Shown: positions 1 through 8,788 of the stretch, piece after piece
How the letters are laid out: the number at the start of each line of letters is the position of its first letter
Numbering within the stretch: the stretch's first letter is position 1
DNA from: an uncultured Tenacibaculum sp.
GTDB lineage: Bacteria; Bacteroidota; Bacteroidia; Flavobacteriales; Flavobacteriaceae
Direction: 5' to 3'
Assembly (NCBI GenBank): GCA_947504185.1
Contig: CANNGJ010000003.1
Coordinates: forward strand, 122,655 to 186,654
Length of the DNA: 64,000 bases
The notes under the pieces: model-generated
The model's database searches: none
Told to the model about the DNA's origin: nothing
The model's input: the letters and a program-made list of their open reading frames with translations, nothing else
Program-made: the position numbers and the translations under genes

Positions 1-711
1 AATCCTTGGTTTGGGTGTAAAAAAGTGTCAGAAGCATGTAAATTCTGTTATATGTTCAGAATTATGCATGGAAGAGGGAAAAACCCTAATGAAGTAGTTA
101 AAAATGAGACAGGTTTTAGAAGTCCTCTTAACTGGAAAAAAGGGAGAAAAATATTTACCTGTTCAATGTCTGATTTTTTCATTGAAGATGCAGATGAATG
201 GAGAGATGAAGCTTGGGAAGTAATTAAAAAAACACCTCAACACTCATATTTAATCTTGACTAAAAGACCAGAAAGAATTAAAGATAATTTACCTAAAGAT
301 TGGTCTATTGAAAATTATCCTAATGTTTGGCTAGGTGTAACAATTGAAAATCAGCAATCATTAAATAGAGTTCATTATTTAGAAGATATTGAATGTGCTG
401 TAAAGTGGGTTTCCTTTGAGCCTTTATTAGGAGAAATATATTTAACAGATAGAGAGTTATCTATTATTGACTGGGCTGTTATAGGTGGTGAATCAGGTTA
501 TGAAAGAGGTAAATACTTATATAGAAAATCTGAATTATCTTGGTTTTTAAGTCTTATGTATCAATTAAGAAGCTGTAATACGCCATTCTTTTTTAAACAA
601 TTAGGCACTTGGTTTCATAAAAACCAATTTCACTTAAAGGATTGGAAAGGAGAGAGATATTGTAATAATTTCCCTGAAGGTTTTAAAATGAGAAATTATC
701 CAAATCAATAA
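1..711 (+). CDS. DUF5131 (phage Gp37/Gp68-like) protein, 5' end cut by window edge
   Basis: The reading frame is open from base 1, and the residues before the first possible start (GTG at 25) are NPWFGCKKV. The real start therefore lies left of the window. The family hallmark is visible: NPW-x-GC, then KVS-x-x-C-x-x-CYM, giving a C-x6-C-x2-C cluster typical of DUF5131 proteins, which have a radical-SAM-like cysteine motif and unknown biochemistry. A downstream segment with SFEPLLG and WAVIGGESG is also characteristic. Members are common on phages and integrative elements, which fits the integrase 1.4 kb downstream. The stop is 3 bases before the next gene, suggesting co-transcription. Confidence 0.85.
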   Translation, partial: NPWFGCKKVSEACKFCYMFRIMHGRGKNPNEVVKNETGFRSPLNWKKGRKIFTCSMSDFFIEDADEWRDEAWEVIKKTPQHSYLILTKRPERIKDNLPKDWSIENYPNVWLGVTIENQQSLNRVHYLEDIECAVKWVSFEPLLGEIYLTDRELSIIDWAVIGGESGYERGKYLYRKSELSWFLSLMYQLRSCNTPFFFKQLGTWFHKNQFHLKDWKGERYCNNFPEGFKMRNYPNQ

Positions 712-714
712 ATT

Positions 715-1986
715 ATGGAAAGAAGATTAATAGAAAAATCAGTTTATAAGTATCTACCTGATATTTTAAAATCTCTAACTGATTTATTTGATGGTAGAGA
801 AAAGGATATAGTCTTATTATCCAGCTTAGGCGTATTAAGTAATTGTATTCCTAATGTGTTTGGAATTTATGACGGTGAAAATATTTACCCTCATTTATAT
901 ATAATAATTATTGCACCACCAGCATCAGGAAAGGGAGTAATGAATAATTCAAGAATCTTAATTGAGAAAATTCATGATAAAATACTTAATGATAGTAGAA
1001 CAGAAAATTCAATTTGTGAACAAGACAAGAAAAAGAATAAGGACAACATTGAACCTTGTCCTAATCTACAAGTAAAAATTTTACCTGCTAATATTAGTAA
1101 CGCTGAAATGTATAGTTATTTAGGTTCAAGTCAACACGGAGTATTAATAATGGAATCTGAAGCAGATACCATGAGTAATATGCTAAATAACGATTGGAGT
1201 AATTATTCAGATGTACTACGGAAAGCTTTTCATCATGAACCAATTTCAATAAGTAGAAAAATTGAAAAGGTTTTTGAAGATATTAAAGAACCAAAATTAG
1301 CTATGGTTATTTCTGGAACACCAGACCAATTAAAACCTCTGATTAAATCAAAAGAGAATGGGCTGTTTTCAAGATTTATAATATATAATTTTGATGAAGT
1401 AAGTGAGTTTAAAAATGTTTTTGCTCAAAAAACTAGAAACAATAAAGCTGTTTTCAATAAAATTGGAGAAGAGATATACGACCTTTATGGAATATTAGCT
1501 AATACAACAGAGTCTATAGAGTTCTCTTTTACTGAAAGTCAACAAAGGAAATTTTTAAGTAGAATAAAACCTATTAGGAATGACATAATTAATAATCATT
1601 CAGAAGCTTTTATCTCAAACCTACATAGACACGGATTAGTTTTATTTAGAATAGCTATGATTTTAACAGTGTTAAGAAATAAGTCAACTATAAAAGAGCA
1701 GAAGAGTATTGTATGTTCAGATAGAGATTTTATTACTGCGTTATATCTTACAAAAACACTATTACGACACAGTCAATTTACATTCAATACTATTGACAAT
1801 GGAGTGTTATCTATTCAAGATGAAGAAATTTTAGATTCTTTAACTCATGTTTTTTCAAGAAAGGAAGCAATAGATTCAGGAGAAAAAAAAGGTATTCCCA
1901 AGAGAACTATTGATGATAAATTAGCTCAATGGCAAAGAAAAAAAGCTATTCGAAAAGTAAAAAAAGGTACATACAGAAAACTGTAA
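715..1986 (+). CDS. DUF3987-type P-loop protein (replication/primase-associated)
   Basis: A 423-residue protein. Near residue 70 is a Walker A-like APPASGKG after a hydrophobic strand, and near residue 145 is MESEAD, an acidic Walker B-like segment; this order is typical of DUF3987 proteins. The family is found with primases and integrases on Bacteroidota mobile elements and is thought to act in element replication, although the exact reaction is unknown. The C-terminus (KGIPKRTIDDKL) looks like a small winged-helix DNA-binding segment. It follows the DUF5131 gene by 3 bases, so the two are probably one operon. No separate primase domain is seen. Confidence 0.75.
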   Translation: MERRLIEKSVYKYLPDILKSLTDLFDGREKDIVLLSSLGVLSNCIPNVFGIYDGENIYPHLYIIIIAPPASGKGVMNNSRILIEKIHDKILNDSRTENSICEQDKKKNKDNIEPCPNLQVKILPANISNAEMYSYLGSSQHGVLIMESEADTMSNMLNNDWSNYSDVLRKAFHHEPISISRKIEKVFEDIKEPKLAMVISGTPDQLKPLIKSKENGLFSRFIIYNFDEVSEFKNVFAQKTRNNKAVFNKIGEEIYDLYGILANTTESIEFSFTESQQRKFLSRIKPIRNDIINNHSEAFISNLHRHGLVLFRIAMILTVLRNKSTIKEQKSIVCSDRDFITALYLTKTLLRHSQFTFNTIDNGVLSIQDEEILDSLTHVFSRKEAIDSGEKKGIPKRTIDDKLAQWQRKKAIRKVKKGTYRKL

Positions 1987-2013
1987 GTATGTAACTATTG
2001 CAACACATGTAAC

Positions 2014-2037
2014 AACTGCCTCTTTTCTGAGGCAGTT
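2014..2037 (+). terminator. Hairpin after the DUF3987 gene
   Basis: A 9-bp perfect stem (AACTGCCTC / GAGGCAGTT) with a 6-base loop. The 3' side has only a short T run (TTTACC), so it is a weak intrinsic terminator or a structured spacer ahead of the integrase. Confidence 0.5.
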
Positions 2038-2059
2038 TACCTAAAAAATTATATTAATT

Positions 2060-3271
2060 ATGATAAAGGCAACAATAAAATTGATGCTTGATAATAAACC
2101 ATTGTCTAATGGTAAGCATGCAATCTATTTGAGAATATTAAAAGACCGTAAGAGAAAAAATATCAGCCTTGGTTTACAATGCAAAAAAGAACATTTTATT
2201 AATGATGAATTGACTAAGAAACACCCTAATTATCAATTAGAAAATGAAATGTTACTAAAATTAAAATCGAGAGCTTTAGAAATCATAAGGAATTACCAAT
2301 TAACTCAATCTGATTTTTCGTTAAAGGAATTTGAACAAGAATTTAGAGGTATCAAAAAAAATGTAGAGATTAATGCTATTGATTTTTTTAAAGAAATAAT
2401 TGATGAATTAATTCGGTCTGGAAAAATTGGCAACGCACAAGCTTATAAAGGAACTATGAACTCTTTAATTAAATTTAAAAATGAAGCAATAAAATTTAAA
2501 GACATCACTCCTACTTTTTTAGAGAAATATGAAGTTTATCTTAGAGAAAACAATAATAAAAATGGAGGGATTAAATTTAAAATGCGTCATTTAAAGGCTT
2601 TGTACAATAAAGCTAGAAAAAGAAATATCATACCCAAAGAACCCTATCCTTTTGAAGAGTACAAATTTTCAAGACTTAAATCTGAATCAAGAAAAATTGC
2701 GTTAACACTTGAAGAATATAAAAAAATTAAAAATTTTGACCTTTCTAAACATCCAACATTAATGGAGGCTCACAACTATTTTATGTTCTCTGTTTATGCA
2801 AGAGGAATGAACTTTAAAGATATGATGCATTTAAAATGGTCTAACATTCAAAATGACAGAATATACTACATACGTTCAAAAACAAAAGGAAAGTTAAATC
2901 TTGAAATTATACCCCCTTTAGAAGAAATTCTAAATTATTACAAAAATCAAAATAGAGATACCGAATATGTTTTCCCTATTCTATTAAAAGATGATTTAAC
3001 ACCTACTCAAATTTATAATAGAAGGCATAAAGTTATCAGAAGATATAACAGAAAGCTTAAAGAGATAGCAAAATTAGCTGGATTAAAGAAAAAACCAACT
3101 TCTTACGTAGCTAGACATACTTTTGCCACTGTATTAAAGATGACAGGTACTCCTATTGAGAAAATCACAGAAATGATGGCACATGGCGATGTTTCTGTTA
3201 CAATTGCCTACCTCAAAGAGTTTTCTAATGAAGATTTAGATAAGGAAAGTAGAAAATTTATAAACTTATAA
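2060..3271 (+). CDS. Tyrosine recombinase (phage integrase, Bacteroidota type)
   Basis: A 403-residue site-specific recombinase. An N-terminal arm-binding region (about 1-95) is followed by a SAM-like core-binding domain (about 105-205) and the catalytic domain (about 215-390). Visible catalytic residues are R248 (YARGM), a Lys near 274-276, R352 and H353 (ARHTFAT), H375 (MAHGD) and the nucleophile Y384 (IAYLK). The first His of the usual H-x-x-R box is Tyr (Y349), as I recall for many Bacteroidota integrases. It is the likely enzyme for integration of this element at the tRNA scar near 22,001-22,042. A strong terminator follows, so it is probably its own transcription unit. Confidence 0.92.
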   Translation: MIKATIKLMLDNKPLSNGKHAIYLRILKDRKRKNISLGLQCKKEHFINDELTKKHPNYQLENEMLLKLKSRALEIIRNYQLTQSDFSLKEFEQEFRGIKKNVEINAIDFFKEIIDELIRSGKIGNAQAYKGTMNSLIKFKNEAIKFKDITPTFLEKYEVYLRENNNKNGGIKFKMRHLKALYNKARKRNIIPKEPYPFEEYKFSRLKSESRKIALTLEEYKKIKNFDLSKHPTLMEAHNYFMFSVYARGMNFKDMMHLKWSNIQNDRIYYIRSKTKGKLNLEIIPPLEEILNYYKNQNRDTEYVFPILLKDDLTPTQIYNRRHKVIRRYNRKLKEIAKLAGLKKKPTSYVARHTFATVLKMTGTPIEKITEMMAHGDVSVTIAYLKEFSNEDLDKESRKFINL

Positions 3272-3281
3272 CAAATTACAC

Positions 3282-3315
3282 AAAAGGTTAGTTTCAGAAC
3301 GAAATTAACCTTTTT
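3282..3315 (+). terminator. Intrinsic terminator after the integrase
   Basis: AAAAGGTTA-GTTTC pairs with GAAAT-TAACCTTTT, a stem of about 14 bp with one G-T wobble and a 5-base loop, followed by a T run. Confidence 0.8.
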
Positions 3316-3363
3316 CATTTTCATATGAAACAAGCTAAATATTAACCTTAACACGCAAAAACA

Positions 3364-4239
3364 ATGCAATTAAAAAAAAGCAAAAAACAAAATGTAAAAC
3401 TAAGATTAGGAATATCTGGAGCGTCAGGATTTGGTAAAACTCATTCTGCTTTATTATTAGCTTACGGAATGACAAAAGACTGGACTAAAATAGCTGTAAT
3501 TGACACAGAAAACTCATCTGCAAGTTTATATTCTGACCTCGGAGAATTTAATGTATTAGACCTACAAGCTCCATTTTCTCCTGAAAGATACATACAAGCT
3601 ATAACAGTTTGTGAAAAAGCAGGAATTGAAGTTTGTATTATTGATTCAATTACCCATGAATGGAATGGTACTGGTGGGTGTTTACAAATACATGAACAAT
3701 TAGGAGGAAGATTCCAAGATTGGGGAAAAGTAACACCAAGACATCAAGCCTTTATTGATAAAATCTTACAGTCCACTTGCCATATTATTACAACCACCAG
3801 AAGAAAAATTGATTATTCTTTGGATGTAGGTTCAAATGGTAGAACTAAGGTTATTAAACACGGTACTAAAGAAATCACTCGCGAAGGGTTTGAGTATGAG
3901 TTAACAGTAAATTTTGAATTAATAAACGACAAACATTTAGCTAAAGCGAGTAAGGATCGAACAGGGCTTTTCATGAATAAACCTGAGTTTATAATCTCAT
4001 CAAAAACAGGAGAAAGATTATTAAAGTGGTGTAACTCAAAACCAATTACTGTAAAAGAAGTGATTGATAAAATTAACTCTTGCTTATCCATTTCAGAATT
4101 GACTAATATTTACAATAAACACTCTGATTTTCAACAAAATTTAGAACCGCAGTTTAGAAGTAAAAAACAACAATTAGAACAATTAACTAATCTCAATAAT
4201 TTTAGTTCAAATGGAAGTACAAATCACTTAACTCATTAA
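3364..4239 (+). CDS. AAA (RecA-fold, AAA_24-like) ATPase of a mobile element
   Basis: A 291-residue protein with a Walker A at residues 19-26 (GASGFGKT) and a Walker B-like strand near 92-100 (VCIIDSITHEW). This layout is that of phage-type single-domain ATPases of the AAA_24/Sak4-like group, which support single-strand annealing or recombination. The C-terminal third is low complexity and rich in Ser, Asn and Gln. It heads a three-gene run with the HAD and DUF3871 genes (gaps of 22 and 41 bases). The recombination role is inferred from the family; no partner single-strand binding protein is visible. Confidence 0.75.
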   Translation: MQLKKSKKQNVKLRLGISGASGFGKTHSALLLAYGMTKDWTKIAVIDTENSSASLYSDLGEFNVLDLQAPFSPERYIQAITVCEKAGIEVCIIDSITHEWNGTGGCLQIHEQLGGRFQDWGKVTPRHQAFIDKILQSTCHIITTTRRKIDYSLDVGSNGRTKVIKHGTKEITREGFEYELTVNFELINDKHLAKASKDRTGLFMNKPEFIISSKTGERLLKWCNSKPITVKEVIDKINSCLSISELTNIYNKHSDFQQNLEPQFRSKKQQLEQLTNLNNFSSNGSTNHLTH

Positions 4240-4261
4240 TATATTTCACTATTTTAGCTTT

Positions 4262-4741
4262 ATGAAAATTCTATTTTTAGACATAGACGGAGTACTTAAC
4301 AGTAAACAATGGCATAATTCAGATAACTGTAAAGCTTTTGGAACTTCTGTTAAACGTTTTTTTGACCCTGTTTGTGTTGAATACTTAAATAGAATTGTTG
4401 CTGAAACAGAAACTAGAATAATTATATCCTCTTCTTGGAGGATAATTAGGAGTTTACAAAATCTACAAGATTTATTTAAGTCAATTGGTTTTACTGGAAG
4501 AATACTTGGTAAAACAGAAATTTTATCAACTTTTGAACCTGACACTCCTAATTTAAGAGGTGTTGAAATTAATAATTGGATAACAGACAACCAAAAGCAC
4601 TTTAAAACTCCTATCAAATATATTATTTTAGATGATGAAGATGATTTTTTAAAAGAACAAAAAAAATACTTTTTTCAAACTAATCCTGATATTGGGTTAG
4701 ACACTTCTAGTACTGAAAAAATCATCGCTTTTTTTAAGTAA
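4262..4741 (+). CDS. HAD-superfamily protein (Swiss-army-knife RNA-repair HAD-like)
   Basis: A 159-residue protein beginning with the HAD motif I FLDIDGVLN (D7 nucleophile, D9 acid). Motif II is IISSSW (about 55-60) and the acidic motif IV is ILDDEDD (about 120-127). Size and motif set match the small HAD domain found in RNA-repair polynucleotide phosphatase-type proteins and in many mobile elements. Substrate is unknown. Its position between the ATPase and the DUF3871 gene suggests an element maintenance or nucleic-acid end-processing role, which is inference. Confidence 0.75.
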   Translation: MKILFLDIDGVLNSKQWHNSDNCKAFGTSVKRFFDPVCVEYLNRIVAETETRIIISSSWRIIRSLQNLQDLFKSIGFTGRILGKTEILSTFEPDTPNLRGVEINNWITDNQKHFKTPIKYIILDDEDDFLKEQKKYFFQTNPDIGLDTSSTEKIIAFFK

Positions 4742-4782
4742 TTATTGAACTAATTACACATTAAAATTAAACTTTTTACACA

Positions 4783-5817
4783 ATGGAATTAATACCAGTA
4801 TATAAGGGTAATAATACCCCCTTGAATAATATTACTGTGGAAAAAGAACTGCCAATAAGTAGTTCAATTACTTTACCACAACAGACAATAAAAGAAGAAT
4901 TTAAACAAAATCCGTTTATAGAGGCTAACACTAAAGAGGTTAGCCTTTCTTGTTTTAAAAATGATTGTATAATACCTGTCTTTGCTAAAGACAATGAAAG
5001 GACTATCAGTCATCAAGAATTTATAGAAATCACTCAAGATTGTGTTAATAGCGTTTTTCCCAATCACAATATTGAATCACCAGAGATAAGAGTAAGCCAC
5101 CAAATTAAAGGAAGAACTCCAGAAGCTATACATAAATCAGCCAAGGAATTATTTGATAATGAAAAAACTCAATATTTTGAGAGAATGGCTTTTATTATAA
5201 GGATTCCTTCAATTAAAGAGAGTATTAATGGTAATTTTATTTCTCTGGTGGTAGGGGGAGTCAGAGCCTATAACAGAGAGAATTTATACAGTAAAAAGTC
5301 ATTTGAGAAATTTCAAGTATTTATTGGTTTTCAAAATATGGTGTGCTGTAATTTATGTGTTTCTACTGATGGATTTAAAAGTGAAATAAGAGCCTCTAAC
5401 TACATAGAGTTAAAGGAACAGATTTTAGAATTAATTAAGTCTTATCAAGCAGAAAAACATTTTAATTCATTACGTAATTTAACAAATTACCATCTTACTG
5501 AAAATCAATTTGCTCAACTTATAGGTAGAGCAAAACTATATCAGTTTTTACCAAAGGGTGAAAAATTACAAATACCACCATTACAATTAAATGATGGACA
5601 GATTTCAACTATTGCAAAAGACTTTTACCAAGATAAGAGGTTTTGTAAAAATGAAAACGGAAATATTAATCTTTGGAATTTATACAATTTATTCACTTCA
5701 GCGAATAAGAGTAGCTACATTGATACTTTTTTAGATAGAAATGTAAATGCATTTGATTTTACAAATTCTATCTCTAAAGCTATCAATGGTAATTCTTATC
5801 ATTGGTTTTTAAGTTGA
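4783..5817 (+). CDS. DUF3871 family protein
   Basis: A 344-residue protein with the DUF3871 features: a variable N-terminus, the conserved IRVSHQIKGRTPEAIHK segment (about 105-120), FERMAFIIRIP, and VVGGVRAYN. The family is confined to Bacteroidota and typically sits on conjugative or integrative elements near replication genes; its function is unknown. It is the last gene of the run from 3,364 and is followed directly by a strong terminator, marking the end of this module before the convergent TPR gene. Confidence 0.8.
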   Translation: MELIPVYKGNNTPLNNITVEKELPISSSITLPQQTIKEEFKQNPFIEANTKEVSLSCFKNDCIIPVFAKDNERTISHQEFIEITQDCVNSVFPNHNIESPEIRVSHQIKGRTPEAIHKSAKELFDNEKTQYFERMAFIIRIPSIKESINGNFISLVVGGVRAYNRENLYSKKSFEKFQVFIGFQNMVCCNLCVSTDGFKSEIRASNYIELKEQILELIKSYQAEKHFNSLRNLTNYHLTENQFAQLIGRAKLYQFLPKGEKLQIPPLQLNDGQISTIAKDFYQDKRFCKNENGNINLWNLYNLFTSANKSSYIDTFLDRNVNAFDFTNSISKAINGNSYHWFLS

Positions 5818-5822
5818 TGCTT

Positions 5823-5860
5823 ACCCAACTTCTTTAGTTAGAGGTTGGGTTTTCTTTTTC
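5823..5860 (+). terminator. Intrinsic terminator after the DUF3871 gene
   Basis: ACCCAAC (5823-5829) pairs with GTTGGGT (5844-5850), extended inward by three more pairs including one wobble, followed by TTTCTTTTTC. Confidence 0.85.
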
Positions 5861-5913
5861 TCTTACAATACCGAGTATAATAATATTAAACTTTAAAGTG
5901 TTTTATTCCTAAA

Positions 5914-6735
5914 TTATTTTTTTAAGAAATTTAATTGACTTAATTCATCTTCAATATCTGCCTTATATAATTCGTCTTGAACTTCATTATAAATATCTTT
6001 ATTAGCGTAACCTTCTTTATACAAGCTCAATGATTTCTCTAAATTCACTTTCGAACTATCTCTCAAATTTAACCCTCTGTATATAACTCCTTTCTGAAAA
6101 TATGCCTCAGGAGATTTATCGTAACAGTTTTGTAAACATGCATTTAAATTATCTAGTGCTTTTTCAATTTTATTTTGCCTACTAAAAATGATACCCTTAT
6201 GTAAAAATAAATTATGATTAACCCATGAAGAATCTTTTTGAGAAGCTATACTCTTATTAAACTCTCTTAATGCTAAATTATCTTTTTTAAGCCCTTTATA
6301 TGAAAGTCCCAAGAGATAATGTATATTTTCCCCCCAAGGAGCATCTACCACATTTGGTGTTAATGAATCTAATTTAGTTAAATCTTCAATACACCCTTTA
6401 TAATCTTTTAACTTCTTAAGTTTCAACCACCCTCTGTAACCTAAGTGATCTTTAGGAGCTATTTCTACAGCTTTATTTAATAACTCAAACCCTTTTTTAT
6501 AATCACCTCTCTTATTGTAAGCTACTGACTTTTCAAAATAAGCATTAGAGTAATTCGGGTATTGAAAAATTAAGATGTCAAATATTTTTTGGGATAAATA
6601 ACTCCCTTGTGAATGTTCTGCAAAACTAAACCGCTTTTCTTTTGGCGCAAACAAAAACAAGTAACTTATAAACAAAACACATGCTATAAAGAACAATGAC
6701 AATAGCACTTTTATTATTAAAAAAAACTTTCTCAT
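5914..6735 (-). CDS. Membrane-anchored TPR protein
   Basis: A 273-residue protein with one N-terminal hydrophobic segment (about 4-30) and no lipobox, then several tetratricopeptide repeats. Recognisable repeats include NAYFEKSVAYNKRGDYKKGFE and SPEAYFQKGVIYRGL, so most of the chain probably projects into the periplasm as a helical scaffold. It is last in a minus-strand operon with the TonB-C-like gene (2-base gap) and the aldo/keto reductase. The operon is divergent from the first peptide precursor, so it may serve the RiPP locus in sensing, immunity or assembly, but nothing in the sequence proves that. Confidence 0.6.
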   Translation of the reverse strand: MRKFFLIIKVLLSLFFIACVLFISYLFLFAPKEKRFSFAEHSQGSYLSQKIFDILIFQYPNYSNAYFEKSVAYNKRGDYKKGFELLNKAVEIAPKDHLGYRGWLKLKKLKDYKGCIEDLTKLDSLTPNVVDAPWGENIHYLLGLSYKGLKKDNLALREFNKSIASQKDSSWVNHNLFLHKGIIFSRQNKIEKALDNLNACLQNCYDKSPEAYFQKGVIYRGLNLRDSSKVNLEKSLSLYKEGYANKDIYNEVQDELYKADIEDELSQLNFLKK

Positions 6736-6737
6736 AA

Positions 6738-7247
6738 CTAAAAAATATCTTCGATTACTCCTTCCTTTATTTTAAAATTAATTTGATAATAACTATCAAT
6801 TTTTTCATTATTTTTCAAGCGTCCAACCTTCCAGTTCTTCAACTTTAAAATAGCACCTTTTAATTTTTTTATTTCAGCTTCTTTAAATACCTCCTCTTTA
6901 TAATCTTGGCTGGTACTACTAATTCTATACCAACCCGTTTCTCCTTTACAGTTAATTACAAATCGAAAAGTAATATATCCTGTTTTATTTTCTAGTTTTA
7001 AATTTTCTTTGTTAAGAATATTTAAAAGATCTTTTCTCATTTGCTTTCTTCCTTTTTCATAAGACGTGCTTACCGAATAATATTGAAAAATTCTTTTTTT
7101 ATTACAAACTTTAAAAGTCAAATTATCTATTCTTTCATCGTACTTAATTTCTCCTACATTATGGCTTAATAAGCCATAAATCCAAATAACCATAAGTAAC
7201 AATACAGAAAAACTTAAACCTAAAATTATATCTATTCTTTTTTTCAC
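6738..7247 (-). CDS. Single-pass protein with TonB C-terminal-like domain
   Basis: A 169-residue protein with one transmembrane helix (about 7-27) followed by a domain with GYITFRFVINCKGETGWYRI and a late YYQINFKI strand, the pattern of TonB-type C-terminal domains in Bacteroidota. The proline-rich spacer of a classical TonB is absent, so it is probably a degenerate or specialised TonB-C protein, not the main energy transducer. Its start overlaps the stop of the aldo/keto reductase by 4 bases, indicating translational coupling. Role unknown; it may link the peptide system to an outer membrane partner. Confidence 0.5.
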   Translation of the reverse strand: MKKRIDIILGLSFSVLLLMVIWIYGLLSHNVGEIKYDERIDNLTFKVCNKKRIFQYYSVSTSYEKGRKQMRKDLLNILNKENLKLENKTGYITFRFVINCKGETGWYRISSTSQDYKEEVFKEAEIKKLKGAILKLKNWKVGRLKNNEKIDSYYQINFKIKEGVIEDIF

Positions 7248-8449
7248 AATAATGGCATTAAATTTTTAATATATTTTTCTTTTCGCATCCCTACTAAAAC
7301 ATGATCAATTCCATCTTTCAAATAATTTTCACAAGCAACAAGAGAAATATCGCGACTATCATTAATATTTAACTCTTTTTTAAGCTGATCGGATCTACTA
7401 CCTATATCCTTTTTTGAATACAAAACCCAATAATCAATCAAGTTTTTCAATATTACAAAAACTTCATTGCTTTTACTAAACTGTAGTTGGTTCATAAAAG
7501 GCAATAAATAAGAATTTACCGCTTTCATAACAGCCTCAGGGTTGGCAATTATTTTTCTATTATTTATAAAAAACTTAATTGGAGTAAAATCACCTGGCTC
7601 ACTGCTTTCTCCAAACTTTTGAAGTTGACTTTTAATAATACTTAAGAAAGATTCAAATAAACTATCTTCTTCATCAAAATTAACACCTAGCAATTCATCT
7701 GAGTAATTTGCTAATCGTAATACTTTATTGTTATATTTTGTATTTAAAGGTCTATTTGCAAATGTTTTAATACCTTTATTTTTACAAAAATCTATTAAAG
7801 ACTCTTTATTTATTCTCTTACTAGCTTCATTTTCTATTAAATTATAAGGAAATTGAGCAAGTTTAAAATTAGGTAAGTTGTTACCTCCTAATATCTTTTG
7901 TAAATCAAGTCCATTGGTAGGTAAAGCATTAGAACTAATTCCGTAATAACGTATAATTCCTTTTTTCACCAAATCTTCTAAAAAAAAACACGTTTCATTT
8001 AAATGTGAATAGATATGTTTTTGATTTTCATTCTCTACATCAAAATAATGTTCTGGGTTATGTATCAAAAAACCATCTAGATAGTCTGTATTTAACCTTT
8101 TTAATGAATTTATTATTTGTTTCTCTATAAAATTAGGCTCTATACTATAATAAAAACTCTCATTAATTTTTATACTTCTTGAGCTTTTTAAGTTTTCTGA
8201 AAACACATTAATATCATTCCCATTAATATATCCTGCTTTAGAAATGATAAAGGCGTCTTTCCTTCTTTTTTTATTCAATACCGAACCTATTAATTTTTCA
8301 GAATTCCCAAATTGGTAATTAGAGGCTGTGTCAATTAAATTAATTCCATTTTCCACAGCATAAGATATAGTTTTCTGGTGTGTTTTATTACCTATTTCCA
8401 TCCTATAAGTGCCTAAGCCTAGGTTAGACATTTTATTAATCTCAATCAT
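7244..8449 (-). CDS. Aldo/keto reductase family protein
   Basis: A 401-residue protein whose first 300 residues follow the aldo/keto reductase barrel. The catalytic tetrad is visible: D40 and Y45 (IDTASNY), K71 (ISKAGY) and H130 (LIHNP). GLGTYRM at the start and YYGISSNA near 165-172 are also family features. The C-terminal 100 residues diverge from usual members. It begins a minus-strand operon and faces the first precursor gene across about 107 bases, so both may share a control region. It could reduce a carbonyl or dehydro group on a peptide or small molecule; the substrate is not predictable. Confidence 0.8.
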   Translation of the reverse strand: MIEINKMSNLGLGTYRMEIGNKTHQKTISYAVENGINLIDTASNYQFGNSEKLIGSVLNKKRRKDAFIISKAGYINGNDINVFSENLKSSRSIKINESFYYSIEPNFIEKQIINSLKRLNTDYLDGFLIHNPEHYFDVENENQKHIYSHLNETCFFLEDLVKKGIIRYYGISSNALPTNGLDLQKILGGNNLPNFKLAQFPYNLIENEASKRINKESLIDFCKNKGIKTFANRPLNTKYNNKVLRLANYSDELLGVNFDEEDSLFESFLSIIKSQLQKFGESSEPGDFTPIKFFINNRKIIANPEAVMKAVNSYLLPFMNQLQFSKSNEVFVILKNLIDYWVLYSKKDIGSRSDQLKKELNINDSRDISLVACENYLKDGIDHVLVGMRKEKYIKNLMPLL

Positions 8450-8555
8450 AAAATTAAATTTTTACGACGAAAATAACATAAAAATCGAGTTAAAATCTAT
8501 TAAGTTTGGTGGTTATTTTTTTTTTTACTTTTTTTGTTACTTAAAATAAAAACAT

Positions 8556-8741
8556 ATGAAAAGATTATCATTAGAAGATTTTAAAACAAAATCTCAAAAC
8601 ACAAAAGAATTAGAAAACTTAACTGGTGGTATATTAGGTGCCTGCCATCACGACCATGATGGTAGTGGTTTTGTAGACACTTTTGAAGAATATGTAGACT
8701 ATTACAAATGTGTAGCTAATGGTGGTGACTGGATTCATTAA
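8556..8741 (+). CDS. RiPP precursor peptide 1 (GG leader, EF-hand-like core)
   Basis: A 61-residue peptide. Leader residues 1-25 (MKRLSLEDFKTKS... ending LENLTGG) are nearly identical to three other small genes nearby. They match Bacteroidota GG-type natural-product leaders cut by C39 peptidase exporters. The core begins ILGACHH and ends in DWIH. It contains a 12-residue segment DHDGSGFVDTFE with acidic or oxygen ligands at positions 1, 3, 5, 9 and 12 and Gly at 6, matching the canonical EF-hand calcium loop. Two Cys residues flank it. It lies directly upstream of a second precursor and the exporter. Confidence 0.8.
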   Translation: MKRLSLEDFKTKSQNTKELENLTGGILGACHHDHDGSGFVDTFEEYVDYYKCVANGGDWIH

Positions 8742-8788
8742 CTCCTAAATTGGTTAAACAGAATATTTTACAACTTTAAAAAACATTT

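Noticed and set aside
1..711. Radical SAM peptide maturase for the RiPP locus
   Set aside because: The Cys motif is that of DUF5131, and the gene is about 5 kb and two transcription units away from the first RiPP-linked gene.
25..711. GTG at 25 as true start
   Set aside because: The frame is open to base 1 and encodes the conserved NPWFGC part of the family.
8516..8526. Poly-T tract as terminator
   Set aside because: There is no stem before it; it lies in the divergent promoter interval and is more likely a flexible spacer.
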